Shown: piece by piece, positions 7,968 through 14,283 of the stretch | Layout: each line of letters opens with the position of its first letter | How positions within the stretch are numbered: position 1 is the stretch's first letter | Assembly (NCBI GenBank): GCA_945866165.1 | Contig: CAMBGO010000038.1 | Location: 1-14,283 of the forward strand | Direction of reading: 5' to 3' | Source: Chitinophaga pinensis | Lineage (GTDB): Bacteria > Bacteroidota > Bacteroidia > Chitinophagales > Chitinophagaceae | Length of the DNA: 14,283 nt | Made by a program: the position numbers and the translations under genes | Notes under the pieces: generated by a model | Seen by the model: the letters and a program-made list of their open reading frames with translations, nothing else | The model's database searches: none | What the model was told of the DNA's origin: nothing

Positions 7968-8357
7968 TTAGTTTTGGTTACGGCCCCTATTTCCATAGGG
8001 GCTTTTTTTAGCCAATAAACCCATCAGTGTGCCAACAGCATCAGCCAAGCCATCCATGAGTGAAAAGTTTCTTTCAGTAAAATATTTTTGAACAAACTCC
8101 ATGCCCAAGCCATAAAAAGAACCTATGAACAATATGGTCAGGAATAAAGATTTCCCTTTTAGCGGATATTTTAATGAAAAAAATGAAAACCATAGAAAAG
8201 CGAAAACTGCAAATAAAATAGCATGAACGAATTTGTCAGCATTCGGAATTTCATTTACGCTGGCTCCATCAATGCTTTTTGTTGGCATTACAAGTAAAAT
8301 GAATATCACCAGGGTCCAAATAATGGATGGCCAAATACTTGCGAACAAGTTTTTCAT
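7968..8357 (-). CDS. VanZ-like family membrane protein
   Basis: This is a 129-residue protein with four likely membrane segments, at about residues 8-24, 43-62, 70-88 and 103-116. The pattern IPNADKFVHAILFAVFAFLW, then GLGMEFVQKYFTERNFSLMDGLADAVGTLMG, is typical of the VanZ-like family. VanZ itself gives low-level teicoplanin resistance in Enterococcus, but most family members have no known function and no resistance role is implied here. It starts 3 bp after the gcvH stop, so it is almost certainly translated from the same mRNA. The last 13 residues (KKSPYGNRGRNQN) are polar and overlap the antisense terminator hairpin, so their sequence may be shaped by DNA structure rather than protein function. 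Confidence 0.85.
   Translation of the reverse strand: MKNLFASIWPSIIWTLVIFILLVMPTKSIDGASVNEIPNADKFVHAILFAVFAFLWFSFFSLKYPLKGKSLFLTILFIGSFYGLGMEFVQKYFTERNFSLMDGLADAVGTLMGLLAKKSPYGNRGRNQN
7983..8009 (+). terminator. Rho-independent terminator on the plus strand
   Basis: A perfect 8-bp stem, GCCCCTAT (7983-7990) and ATAGGGGC (7995-8002), closes a TTCC loop and is followed directly by seven T residues (8003-8009). It would end plus-strand transcripts arriving from prfA and the intergenic stretch. It lies wholly inside the 3' end of the opposing VanZ-like coding sequence. On the minus strand no T run follows the hairpin, so it is not a good terminator for vanZ. Confidence 0.85.
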
Positions 8358-8360
8358 AGC

Positions 8361-8741
8361 CTAAGCTCCGATAAGGGCTTTGTAGTCCTCTACTGATAAA
8401 AGATTTTCTATTTGAGAAGGGTCAGCAATCGTCATTTTTACCATCCATCCCGCACCGTATGGATCTTGGTTTACCAACTCAGGCTGTTGATCAAGTGTGC
8501 CATTTTTTTCTGTTAGGGTTCCAGAAACTGGAAGAAAAAGATCACTAACAGTTTTCACGGCTTCCACGGTTCCGAATACCGCTTCAGCTTTCATTTCTTT
8601 TCCAATTGAATCAATATCTACATAGATGATATCACCCAATTCGCCTTGCGCAAATTCAGTAATGCCAATTGTTGCTACATTGCCTTCTACAGAAATCCAT
8701 TCGTGTTCTTTTGTATACTTTAGGTTTTCGGGGAAATTCAT
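8361..8741 (-). CDS. gcvH: Glycine cleavage system H protein
   Basis: This 126-residue protein matches GcvH in length and motifs: YTKEHEWISVEGNVATIGIT at the start, then the lipoylation loop FGTVEAVKTVSDL with the modified lysine at K63. NQDPYGAGWMVKM follows in the C-terminal half. The lipoyl arm carries the aminomethyl group from P-protein to T-protein and is re-oxidised by L-protein in glycine breakdown. No gcvT or gcvP is nearby, so the system is dispersed in this genome. It lies 62 bp after the cyclophilin gene and 3 bp before the VanZ-like gene. A weak -7-like box in the gap could give it its own promoter. Confidence 0.97.
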   Translation of the reverse strand: MNFPENLKYTKEHEWISVEGNVATIGITEFAQGELGDIIYVDIDSIGKEMKAEAVFGTVEAVKTVSDLFLPVSGTLTEKNGTLDQQPELVNQDPYGAGWMVKMTIADPSQIENLLSVEDYKALIGA

Positions 8742-8757
8742 CTTCGTTATTTTTTTA

Positions 8758-8765
8758 CAAGTTTA
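8758..8765 (-). promoter_or_regulatory. Weak -7-like box (TAAACTTG) ahead of gcvH
   Basis: On the minus strand this matches TAnnTTTG at five of six defined positions and ends 16 bp before the gcvH ATG. It is in the only sizeable gap (62 bp) of the cluster, so a secondary promoter is plausible. No clear -33 element is seen at normal spacing. Confidence 0.25.
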
Positions 8766-8803
8766 CATATTTTTTTTGGCTAGTGCATTACAATCTTTTC
8801 AAT

Positions 8804-9505
8804 TCACAAAGATCGCTTGATTAATCTTGTTTTTTGAATCCTAATATCTTCTAAAGGCTTGTCTCCTTTTCCCATACCTGTTGTTTTTACTGATGCAATC
8901 GCATCCAGTACATCATAGCCAGTTATCAGTTCTCCAAAAACAGTATAATGTTGATCGAGTTGTGGAGTACCACCATTTATTTTGTAATAATCCCTATGTT
9001 CCTTCGGCAACTTTATTCCTTCCAATCGGAATGTTTCTACTGAGTCTAATCCTTTATCGTTAAATGTTTTTCCTTGCACAATATAAAATTGTACCCCGCT
9101 GCTAGCCCTGCTTGGATTTACATCATCTCCCATTCTCGCAGCTGCTATTACGCCCCTTTTGTGAAATAAGGTTTTATTGAACTCTGCAGGAATGGTATAA
9201 TCCTTTAGTATTTTGGTGCTATCATATGTTGATTTTGTTTTTTCATCACCAGCCTGTATCATAAAACCTTCAATGACCCTGTGAAAACAGATGTTTTCAT
9301 AATAGTTGGATTTTATCAAACGAATGAAATTATCTCTGTGAAGCGGTGTTGAATCATTAAGTCTCAGAATCAATTTTCCTTTGCTCGTCATCATCAATAT
9401 ATCTTTTTTCTGATCTGCTTTTTTCACTTTTACAAGGGGCTGAGCAAATAGGCTATTTACACAAATGACAACAATTATAAATGTAATAGATAAATTAATA
9501 CGCAT
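8804..9505 (-). CDS. Secreted cyclophilin-type peptidyl-prolyl cis-trans isomerase
   Basis: The 233-residue protein starts with a signal peptide (MRINLSITFIIVVICVNSLFA, cleavage probably before Q22), so it should act in the periplasm. Cyclophilin motifs follow: FHRVIEGFMIQAGD at 74-87, with the catalytic Arg in FHR; RGVIAAARMG from 117; SSGVQFYIVQG around 136-145; and YTVFGELITGYDVLDAI from 187. It is longer than a minimal cyclophilin because of an insert at about residues 146-186 (containing KLPKEHRDYYKINGGTPQLD) between two core strands. This insert is familiar from Bacteroidota periplasmic cyclophilins. The expected role is proline isomerisation during folding of exported proteins. It begins 8 bp after the stop of the upstream hypothetical gene, indicating co-transcription. 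Confidence 0.93.
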   Translation of the reverse strand: MRINLSITFIIVVICVNSLFAQPLVKVKKADQKKDILMMTSKGKLILRLNDSTPLHRDNFIRLIKSNYYENICFHRVIEGFMIQAGDEKTKSTYDSTKILKDYTIPAEFNKTLFHKRGVIAAARMGDDVNPSRASSGVQFYIVQGKTFNDKGLDSVETFRLEGIKLPKEHRDYYKINGGTPQLDQHYTVFGELITGYDVLDAIASVKTTGMGKGDKPLEDIRIQKTRLIKRSL

Positions 9506-9513
9506 AAGAGGAG

Positions 9514-9858
9514 TTAAAAATCTTGTTGAGAAAAATAAAACAAGACATGGTCTTTCATGAAGTTCTCTTGTTCAATCAATTCCATGGGTACTAGTTCTTT
9601 TATTTGTTTGAAGTGAGGCCAGCCCTCTTCATCCCAGCCCTCGTGTTCATAATAACCACTTGGAATGAGTATCGTACACACTGCAACATGCATCAGGTCT
9701 TGTTTTTGTTCCTTGGTAAAACGATGGCCCGCACCCCTTACTTCCTGTATTCCAATAAGAAAGAGTATGGACTCCAGATCGGGCTTCTTGCCAAAATGGT
9801 TGATCAGTTTCTCTTCGAGCTTCCACCACCGGGCTTGTAAGTCATCAGATAATATCAT
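9514..9858 (-). CDS. Conserved hypothetical protein, first gene of the ppiase-gcvH-vanZ cluster
   Basis: This is a 114-residue soluble acidic protein beginning MILSDDLQARWWKLEEKL, with no signal peptide or membrane segment. Visible features are LFLIGIQEVRGAGHRFTKEQK (residues about 32-52), then DLMHVAVCTILIPSGYYE and an aromatic WDEEGWPHFKQ segment. I have an impression of similar short proteins in other Bacteroidota genomes, always without a function, and I assign none. A real gene is supported by tight packing (8 bp before the cyclophilin gene) and by an exact -7 promoter box immediately ahead of this ATG. The conserved-looking Trp, His and Cys residues could suggest a ligand site, but that is only a guess. 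Confidence 0.75.
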   Translation of the reverse strand: MILSDDLQARWWKLEEKLINHFGKKPDLESILFLIGIQEVRGAGHRFTKEQKQDLMHVAVCTILIPSGYYEHEGWDEEGWPHFKQIKELVPMELIEQENFMKDHVLFYFSQQDF

Positions 9859-9862
9859 TTTG

Positions 9863-9870
9863 CAAATCTA
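9863..9870 (-). promoter_or_regulatory. Candidate -7 promoter box (TAGATTTG) for the four-gene minus cluster
   Basis: Exact TAnnTTTG match on the minus strand with only four bases (CAAA) between it and the ATG at 9858. A TTTG at 9896-9893 with a 22-bp spacer could serve as -33. Transcription would begin at or very near the start codon, giving a leaderless or nearly leaderless mRNA. Confidence 0.55.
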
Positions 9871-9927
9871 ATCAAGATCAGCGTACATATTACAAATGCC
9901 TCCATACAAGCTCTCAAGCTCTTTGTG

Positions 9928-9935
9928 TATATTTG
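9928..9935 (+). promoter_or_regulatory. Candidate -7 promoter box (TATATTTG) for serS
   Basis: Exact TAnnTTTG match ending 16 bp before the serS ATG at 9952. It favours that ATG over an in-frame GTG at 9925, which would lie upstream of the transcription start. The implied leader is only about 10 nt. No clear -33 TTTG is present at standard spacing. Confidence 0.5.
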
Positions 9936-9951
9936 TCAAAATTTTCTAGGC

Positions 9952-11223
9952 ATGCTTCAGCTCGCAATGATTCGAAATAATAAGGAGGCCGTATTGGCAG
10001 GATTGAAAAAGAAAAACTTTCCAGAACCAGCCATAATTGACCTAGTTATATCAATGGATGACCAGCGCAAGGCCCTTCAAGTACAGTCTGATGAGCTATT
10101 AGCTCAACGCAATGCTGTTTCAAAATCAATTGGTGCGTTGATGGCGCAGGGCTCTAAAGATGAGGCAGAAACCCAAAAAGCCGTTGTATCAACTTTAAAG
10201 GAAAAAATCGATCTACTAGCTGTTGAATTGGCTGCTTGTGAAGAGAAGCTTCACCAAGCACTTGTCAAATTGCCAAACATACCAACAGCTATTGTGCCTC
10301 CTGGAAAGACTCCTGAAGAAAATGAAAATATACGTGAAGGCGGCAGTATTCCCGTTCTTCATAAAGAGGCAGTTCCGCATTGGGACCTCATTACTAGATA
10401 TGACCTTGTTGATTTTCAAACTGGTGCAAAGCTTACTGGAAGTGGTTTTCCCCTTTACAAAGGACTTGGCGCAAAATTGCAACGAGCATTAACGCAGTAT
10501 TTTTTGGATTTCAATACAACGGCCGGCTATACTGAATACCTTCCACCATTGATGGTTAATGAGGCTTCAGCTTATGGAACAGGCCAACTTCCTGATAAGG
10601 AAGGTCAGATGTATCACATGACTGCTGATAACTACTATTTGATACCTACATCTGAAGTTCCTCTGACAAATATATATCGTGACGAAATCGTTCCGCAATC
10701 ATCTTTACCAATTAAAATGACTGCGTTCACACCCTGTTTTCGGAGAGAGGCCGGTAGCTTTGGAAAAGATGTGAGGGGATTGAATCGTGTTCACCAATTT
10801 GACAAGGTAGAGATTGTAAACCTCACCCTTGCTGAAAATAGTTATAAAGTTTTAGATGAAATGGTTCTACATGTAGAAAAAATGATTCAATCGCTCGAGC
10901 TACCATACCGCATTCTTAGGTTATGTGGAGGTGACATGAGTTTTGCATCTGCACTTACATATGATTTTGAAGTATTCAGTGCAGGACAGCAGCGATGGTT
11001 GGAAGTTAGTTCTGTATCCAATTTTGAATCCTTCCAAACAAATAGAATGAAGATCAGAACAAAAGATGAAAGTGGAAAAACGCAATTGCTGCATTCTTTA
11101 AATGGAAGTGCACTTGCATTGCCACGCATCCTTGCTTCAATTCTTGAGAACAACCAAACTGCTTCTGGTATTAATATCCCCCTTGTGTTAAGACCTTATT
11201 TTGGCGCCGATATAATTTCTTAA
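9952..11223 (+). CDS. serS: Seryl-tRNA synthetase
   Basis: The 423-residue length is typical of bacterial SerRS. The start at 9952 (MLQLAMIRNNKEAV) matches the family N-terminus; a longer frame to a GTG at 9925 would overlap the promoter box. Residues about 1-110 form the antiparallel coiled-coil arm that recognises the long variable arm of tRNA-Ser. The class II catalytic core follows: LIPTSEVPLTN, then motif 2 with its conserved arginines (FRREAGSFGKDVRGLNRVHQF), VSSVSNFESFQTNRM, and motif 3 (NGSALALPRILASILENNQ) with its ATP-binding Arg. It charges tRNA-Ser (and tRNA-Sec where present) with serine in the cytoplasm. It is transcribed alone and meets the AlkB-like gene tail to tail with overlapping stop codons. 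Confidence 0.97.
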   Translation: MLQLAMIRNNKEAVLAGLKKKNFPEPAIIDLVISMDDQRKALQVQSDELLAQRNAVSKSIGALMAQGSKDEAETQKAVVSTLKEKIDLLAVELAACEEKLHQALVKLPNIPTAIVPPGKTPEENENIREGGSIPVLHKEAVPHWDLITRYDLVDFQTGAKLTGSGFPLYKGLGAKLQRALTQYFLDFNTTAGYTEYLPPLMVNEASAYGTGQLPDKEGQMYHMTADNYYLIPTSEVPLTNIYRDEIVPQSSLPIKMTAFTPCFRREAGSFGKDVRGLNRVHQFDKVEIVNLTLAENSYKVLDEMVLHVEKMIQSLELPYRILRLCGGDMSFASALTYDFEVFSAGQQRWLEVSSVSNFESFQTNRMKIRTKDESGKTQLLHSLNGSALALPRILASILENNQTASGINIPLVLRPYFGADIIS

Positions 11224-12269
11224 CCAGCCTGATTCAGTCGGTCTATTTTTCTATTCATAATCCTAAACCATATCGGTGGAAATAATGAAAGAATCATCAT
11301 GCCAGGATATCCAGTAGGCATTTGTGGTGCTTCTTCATGATTCCTTAAGATCTGGTATTTTCTACTTGCAAGGTAATGGTGGTCACTGTGCCTTGAAAGT
11401 TCGAAAAGCATGAGCCGACCAAGAATGTGATTGCTGTTCCAGCTATGTTGAGGCATTGCGCGTTCATATTGTCCTGATGAAGCAAGCTTTCTTTCAAGTC
11501 CGTAATGTTCAATGTAATTTACTGTTTCGAGCAATAAAAATCCAATTGTTGCAGCGGCCATGAATGCCATCATAATTTTCAATCCAAAAATAAAATAGAT
11601 AATTACAACGAGTGCAAGTTGAAGTAGTTGGAATTGAATCATTTGGTTTGAAAAATGAAAAATCGGCTTACCTTTTTTTTGCTGGTCTTCACCTGCAATG
11701 TGACATGCGGATAAAAACCCCATGATTACTGTTCTAAAATAAAAAAGGTAGATAGGCTCTCCTCTTCTTGCACTACTTGGATCTTCAACAGTTGATACGT
11801 TTTTATGATGTCCCTTATTGTGTTCAATATAAAAATGCATGTAAAGAGAAGTAAGTAGCAAAGCCTTTGCCATATTGCGTTCGTAGAGATTTCTCCTATG
11901 TCCAAGTTCATGGCCAACATTGATTCCGAAAGTGCCACATAACAATCCCATCACGGCTATTCTTCCTATATACTCAATAGTAGTTAAGGTTGTGTCTTGA
12001 AGAGAGATTAGGAAAAAGACCAGGGCTGCATATTGGAACGGCACCATGAGGTAGAGCCAAATGTCATATAGCTTATCTTCTTTGGCTACTTGTTCTTCAG
12101 CCTCACTCATATTTTTCTCTTTTGGATTGATTAGTAATTCAACAATAGGCATAAAAGCAAAAGCATATAGCAATGGGGATGCTATAATCCAGCCATGGTT
12201 TGTAAATGCGAAATAAGCCAAAATGAAAATACTAAATGGTGCACCAAATTTGATTGATCGAATATTCAT
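11220..12269 (-). CDS. alkB: Membrane-bound alkane 1-monooxygenase (AlkB-like fatty-acid-desaturase superfamily)
   Basis: The 349-residue integral membrane protein carries the full AlkB histidine set: HELGH at 120-124, EHNKGHH at 149-155, NYIEHYG at 251-257 and RHSDHH at 293-298, plus WNSNH at 277-281. These bind the non-haem di-iron centre. About six hydrophobic segments surround them. Family members hydroxylate the terminal carbon of n-alkanes with O2, taking electrons from rubredoxin and rubredoxin reductase; neither is encoded nearby. The protein is shorter than the roughly 400 residues of Pseudomonas AlkB, and related XylM-type enzymes act on other substrates, so an alkyl chain or terpenoid substrate is possible. 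It follows the OPT transporter gene by 11 bp on the same strand, so it is probably co-transcribed. Confidence 0.87.
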   Translation of the reverse strand: MNIRSIKFGAPFSIFILAYFAFTNHGWIIASPLLYAFAFMPIVELLINPKEKNMSEAEEQVAKEDKLYDIWLYLMVPFQYAALVFFLISLQDTTLTTIEYIGRIAVMGLLCGTFGINVGHELGHRRNLYERNMAKALLLTSLYMHFYIEHNKGHHKNVSTVEDPSSARRGEPIYLFYFRTVIMGFLSACHIAGEDQQKKGKPIFHFSNQMIQFQLLQLALVVIIYFIFGLKIMMAFMAAATIGFLLLETVNYIEHYGLERKLASSGQYERAMPQHSWNSNHILGRLMLFELSRHSDHHYLASRKYQILRNHEEAPQMPTGYPGMMILSLFPPIWFRIMNRKIDRLNQAG

Positions 12270-12280
12270 AGAATGATTTT

Positions 12281-14283
12281 TTAATGTTTTGTTTCAGGTT
12301 TAATTGCAATCCTATATAATATGAATGACATCAAAAGAAACATCATGGTTCCCAGTAAATAATAACCGTTTTCACCAAGTGTTTTAGTAAGCATGTGTTC
12401 TGCATTCAATTTTTCAAGTTGTGCTGCAATGGTTTCATTAGCGGAAAGGAATGCAACAATTACACCTGCTATTGCACCACCTGCAACCAATCCTGTTGCG
12501 TATAGGTTCCCTTTTCTCAGGTCTTCCTCGCCATCATTTTTTTCATCTTTTTTCTTGTAATCAACCAATCCCCTTATTGCACCACCAATGAAGATGGGAA
12601 GTGTTGTTGACAAGGGAAGATATATTCCAATTGCAAAACTCAAGGCTTTTATTCCACACAATTCCATTACAATCGCGATGGCTACTCCAACCAATACAAA
12701 TTGCCAATCGAGGTTAAATGACAGGATCCCCTTAATTAATGTAGCCATCAAAGTGGCTTGTGGTGCTGCATATTTATCGGTGCCAATTGCATGGTGAATT
12801 CCATTCGATAACATTTCTTGTGTCGGTGTATCAAGTATCTTGATGGTAAATCCTATTGCAATGGAAGAAACAATTGCGCCAATAAACAAAGCAATTTGTT
12901 GAGAGCGTGGTGTAGCTCCAAGGATATAACCTGTTTTTAAGTCTTGCGATGTTGCACCCGCATTGGCTGCTGCTATACAGATCATGCCACCAACAACCAA
13001 TGCCATTGGCTCATATAGCTTACCTGTCCAACCAACAGCGATAAATACCAGACAGGTTCCCATAATGGTTGCGATTGTCATTCCTGAAATGGGATTGTTT
13101 GAAGAACCAATCAATCCAACAATTCTAGATGATACCGTTACAAAAAACGCACCAAAAATCACTACCAAAACGCCAAGCAACAGCTTGCTAAGAAGACCGT
13201 CTCCTGGGACTTGCGGCAGAATTGACATTAACACAATTAAGCCAAGGCTTCCCCAGCCAACAATTTTTACTGAAAGATCTCTTTCGGTTCTGCTTAAATG
13301 ATTGCTACCTGTACCATTTTTTTGAATGCTTCCAAGGCTCCCCTTAAAAGATGAAATGATTGTTGGAATGGTTTTAATGAGTGTGATAAAACCGCCTGCA
13401 GCAACTGCTCCAGCACCGATTTGTCGAACGAATGCCCTATAAATGGCTACTGCATAATCTGCAAATTGATGCGTTACGGGATCCCAACCACCCGGACCAC
13501 CTGCCGTATTAATATCATTTAAATAGCCTAGTTTGATTAACTGATTTGCAACAACATCGGCGGGTACCACGGTAGCAAGTAGGGGATTGAAAACGAACCA
13601 TGTTAGCACACTTCCGGCGACAAGTACACCACCAATTTTTGGTCCGATGATATAACCAACACCAAGGTATTCTGGTGTTATTTCACCACTCACTTTTGCT
13701 GATGGTAAATATTTATTTGCTTGTGAGGTCATATAGGATGGTGTTTCAGCCACCACATGAAAAACTTTTTGAAGAAAGGCATAAGCCGTTGCCATCCCCA
13801 ATCCTGCAAATGCTGTTTTTGCAAAATCTCCTCCTTTTTCACCTGCTTTCAACACAGAGGCGCATGCAGTGCCTTCAGGATAAGGAAGTGTCTCATGTTC
13901 TTTAACTATCAAGGCAGTTCTCAATGGAATCATCATAAGGGTTCCAAGCATACCACCAAATATGGCGAGGGTTAGAATAGTGATATAATTGAAATACTCT
14001 CCGCTTGATGTATCGGTTAAGAAAAGAAATCCTGGCAATGTAAATACAACTCCTGCCGCGATGCTTTCACCTGCAGAGCCAGTGGTTTGGATAATATTGT
14101 TTTCTAAGATGGTTGTTTTGAGAAAAAATTTACTCAGCGCAATGGCCATCACCGCAATGGGGATGGAAGCTGAAACTGTTAAGCCAGCTTTCAATGCAAG
14201 GTATACAGTTGCTGCACCAAAAATGATTCCAAAGCAAGCGCCTGTTATGACAGCCTTCCAGGTGAATTCTTTCATGGCTGTTT
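12281..14283 (-). CDS. OPT-family oligopeptide/metal-chelate transporter, N-terminus probably outside the window
   Basis: The protein has at least 664 residues with some 14-16 hydrophobic segments. OPT signatures include an N-terminal ALKAGLTVSASIPIAVMAI, an ETLPYPEGTACA stretch near residue 128, SNNPISGMTIATIMG, and SQDLKTGYILGATPRSQQIA in the second half. OPT proteins are proton-coupled importers of small peptides or metal-chelating compounds; this prokaryotic branch is poorly characterised. The first Met in the window is at 14275, but the frame stays open to the edge. Homologues I recall have some 20-30 residues before the EFTWKAVITG segment, so the true start is likely beyond 14283. A charged cytoplasmic loop (DYKKKDEKNDGEEDLRKG) lies at about residues 578-595. 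The alkB-like gene follows after 11 bp. Confidence 0.9.
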   Translation of the reverse strand, partial: TAMKEFTWKAVITGACFGIIFGAATVYLALKAGLTVSASIPIAVMAIALSKFFLKTTILENNIIQTTGSAGESIAAGVVFTLPGFLFLTDTSSGEYFNYITILTLAIFGGMLGTLMMIPLRTALIVKEHETLPYPEGTACASVLKAGEKGGDFAKTAFAGLGMATAYAFLQKVFHVVAETPSYMTSQANKYLPSAKVSGEITPEYLGVGYIIGPKIGGVLVAGSVLTWFVFNPLLATVVPADVVANQLIKLGYLNDINTAGGPGGWDPVTHQFADYAVAIYRAFVRQIGAGAVAAGGFITLIKTIPTIISSFKGSLGSIQKNGTGSNHLSRTERDLSVKIVGWGSLGLIVLMSILPQVPGDGLLSKLLLGVLVVIFGAFFVTVSSRIVGLIGSSNNPISGMTIATIMGTCLVFIAVGWTGKLYEPMALVVGGMICIAAANAGATSQDLKTGYILGATPRSQQIALFIGAIVSSIAIGFTIKILDTPTQEMLSNGIHHAIGTDKYAAPQATLMATLIKGILSFNLDWQFVLVGVAIAIVMELCGIKALSFAIGIYLPLSTTLPIFIGGAIRGLVDYKKKDEKNDGEEDLRKGNLYATGLVAGGAIAGVIVAFLSANETIAAQLEKLNAEHMLTKTLGENGYYLLGTMMFLLMSFILYRIAIKPETKH

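Noticed and set aside
7968..8357. VanZ-like gene as a glycopeptide resistance determinant
   Set aside because: The family is broad and mostly uncharacterised; there are no vanA/vanH/vanX-type neighbours and the gene sits in a housekeeping cluster.
9925..9951. Nine-codon extension of serS to a GTG at 9925
   Set aside because: It spans the TATATTTG promoter box, and the SerRS family normally begins at the MLQL segment at 9952.
1..14283. Mobile element, CRISPR, toxin-antitoxin or phage defence content
   Set aside because: No transposase, integrase, regularly spaced repeats, tRNA-adjacent att sites or defence-type domains were found on either strand.

Overview
This window looks like an ordinary chromosomal segment of a Bacteroidota bacterium, probably close to the Chitinophagaceae. 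Four things suggest this: a PorZ-type component of the type IX secretion system, AT-rich genes without Shine-Dalgarno sequences, several exact matches to the Bacteroidota -7 promoter element TAnnTTTG, and Bacteroidota-like protein variants (signal peptides ending before Gln, a GIPNC motif in the RND exporter). The family-level placement is inference from protein resemblance; no marker RNA is present.

Layout, left to right. Bases 1-2324 (minus) hold nearly all of an RND/MMPL-type exporter that runs off the left edge. Divergently, porZ (2419-4707) and recO (4717-5457) form a tight plus-strand pair. recO meets a minus-strand amidohydrolase (5458-6633) tail to tail with no gap. The amidohydrolase and prfA (6702-7760, release factor 1) diverge from a 68-bp region carrying two exact -7 boxes on opposite strands, so close that they face each other. 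Downstream of prfA is a gene-poor stretch (7761-7967) with a strong imperfect hairpin and a marginal 25-codon ORF. A textbook plus-strand intrinsic terminator follows, lying inside the 3' end of the opposing vanZ-like gene.

A minus-strand cluster reads from 9858 down to 7968: a conserved hypothetical protein, a secreted cyclophilin, gcvH and a VanZ-family membrane protein. It diverges from serS (9952-11223). serS meets an AlkB-type alkane monooxygenase gene (11220-12269, minus) tail to tail, with the stop codons overlapping. An OPT-family transporter gene lies 11 bp upstream of alkB, is probably co-transcribed with it, and continues past the right edge.

Functionally the window mixes translation (prfA, serS), recombination repair (recO), one-carbon metabolism (gcvH), envelope and secretion functions (exporter, PorZ, cyclophilin, VanZ-like protein) and a possible alkane or lipid oxidation plus transport unit (OPT, AlkB). 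I found no mobile element, CRISPR array, tRNA, rRNA or defence locus, and no convincing undescribed multi-gene system. The least ordinary parts are the non-coding region after prfA with its embedded terminator, the face-to-face promoters between the amidohydrolase gene and prfA, and the near-leaderless promoter arrangement between the 114-residue protein and serS.
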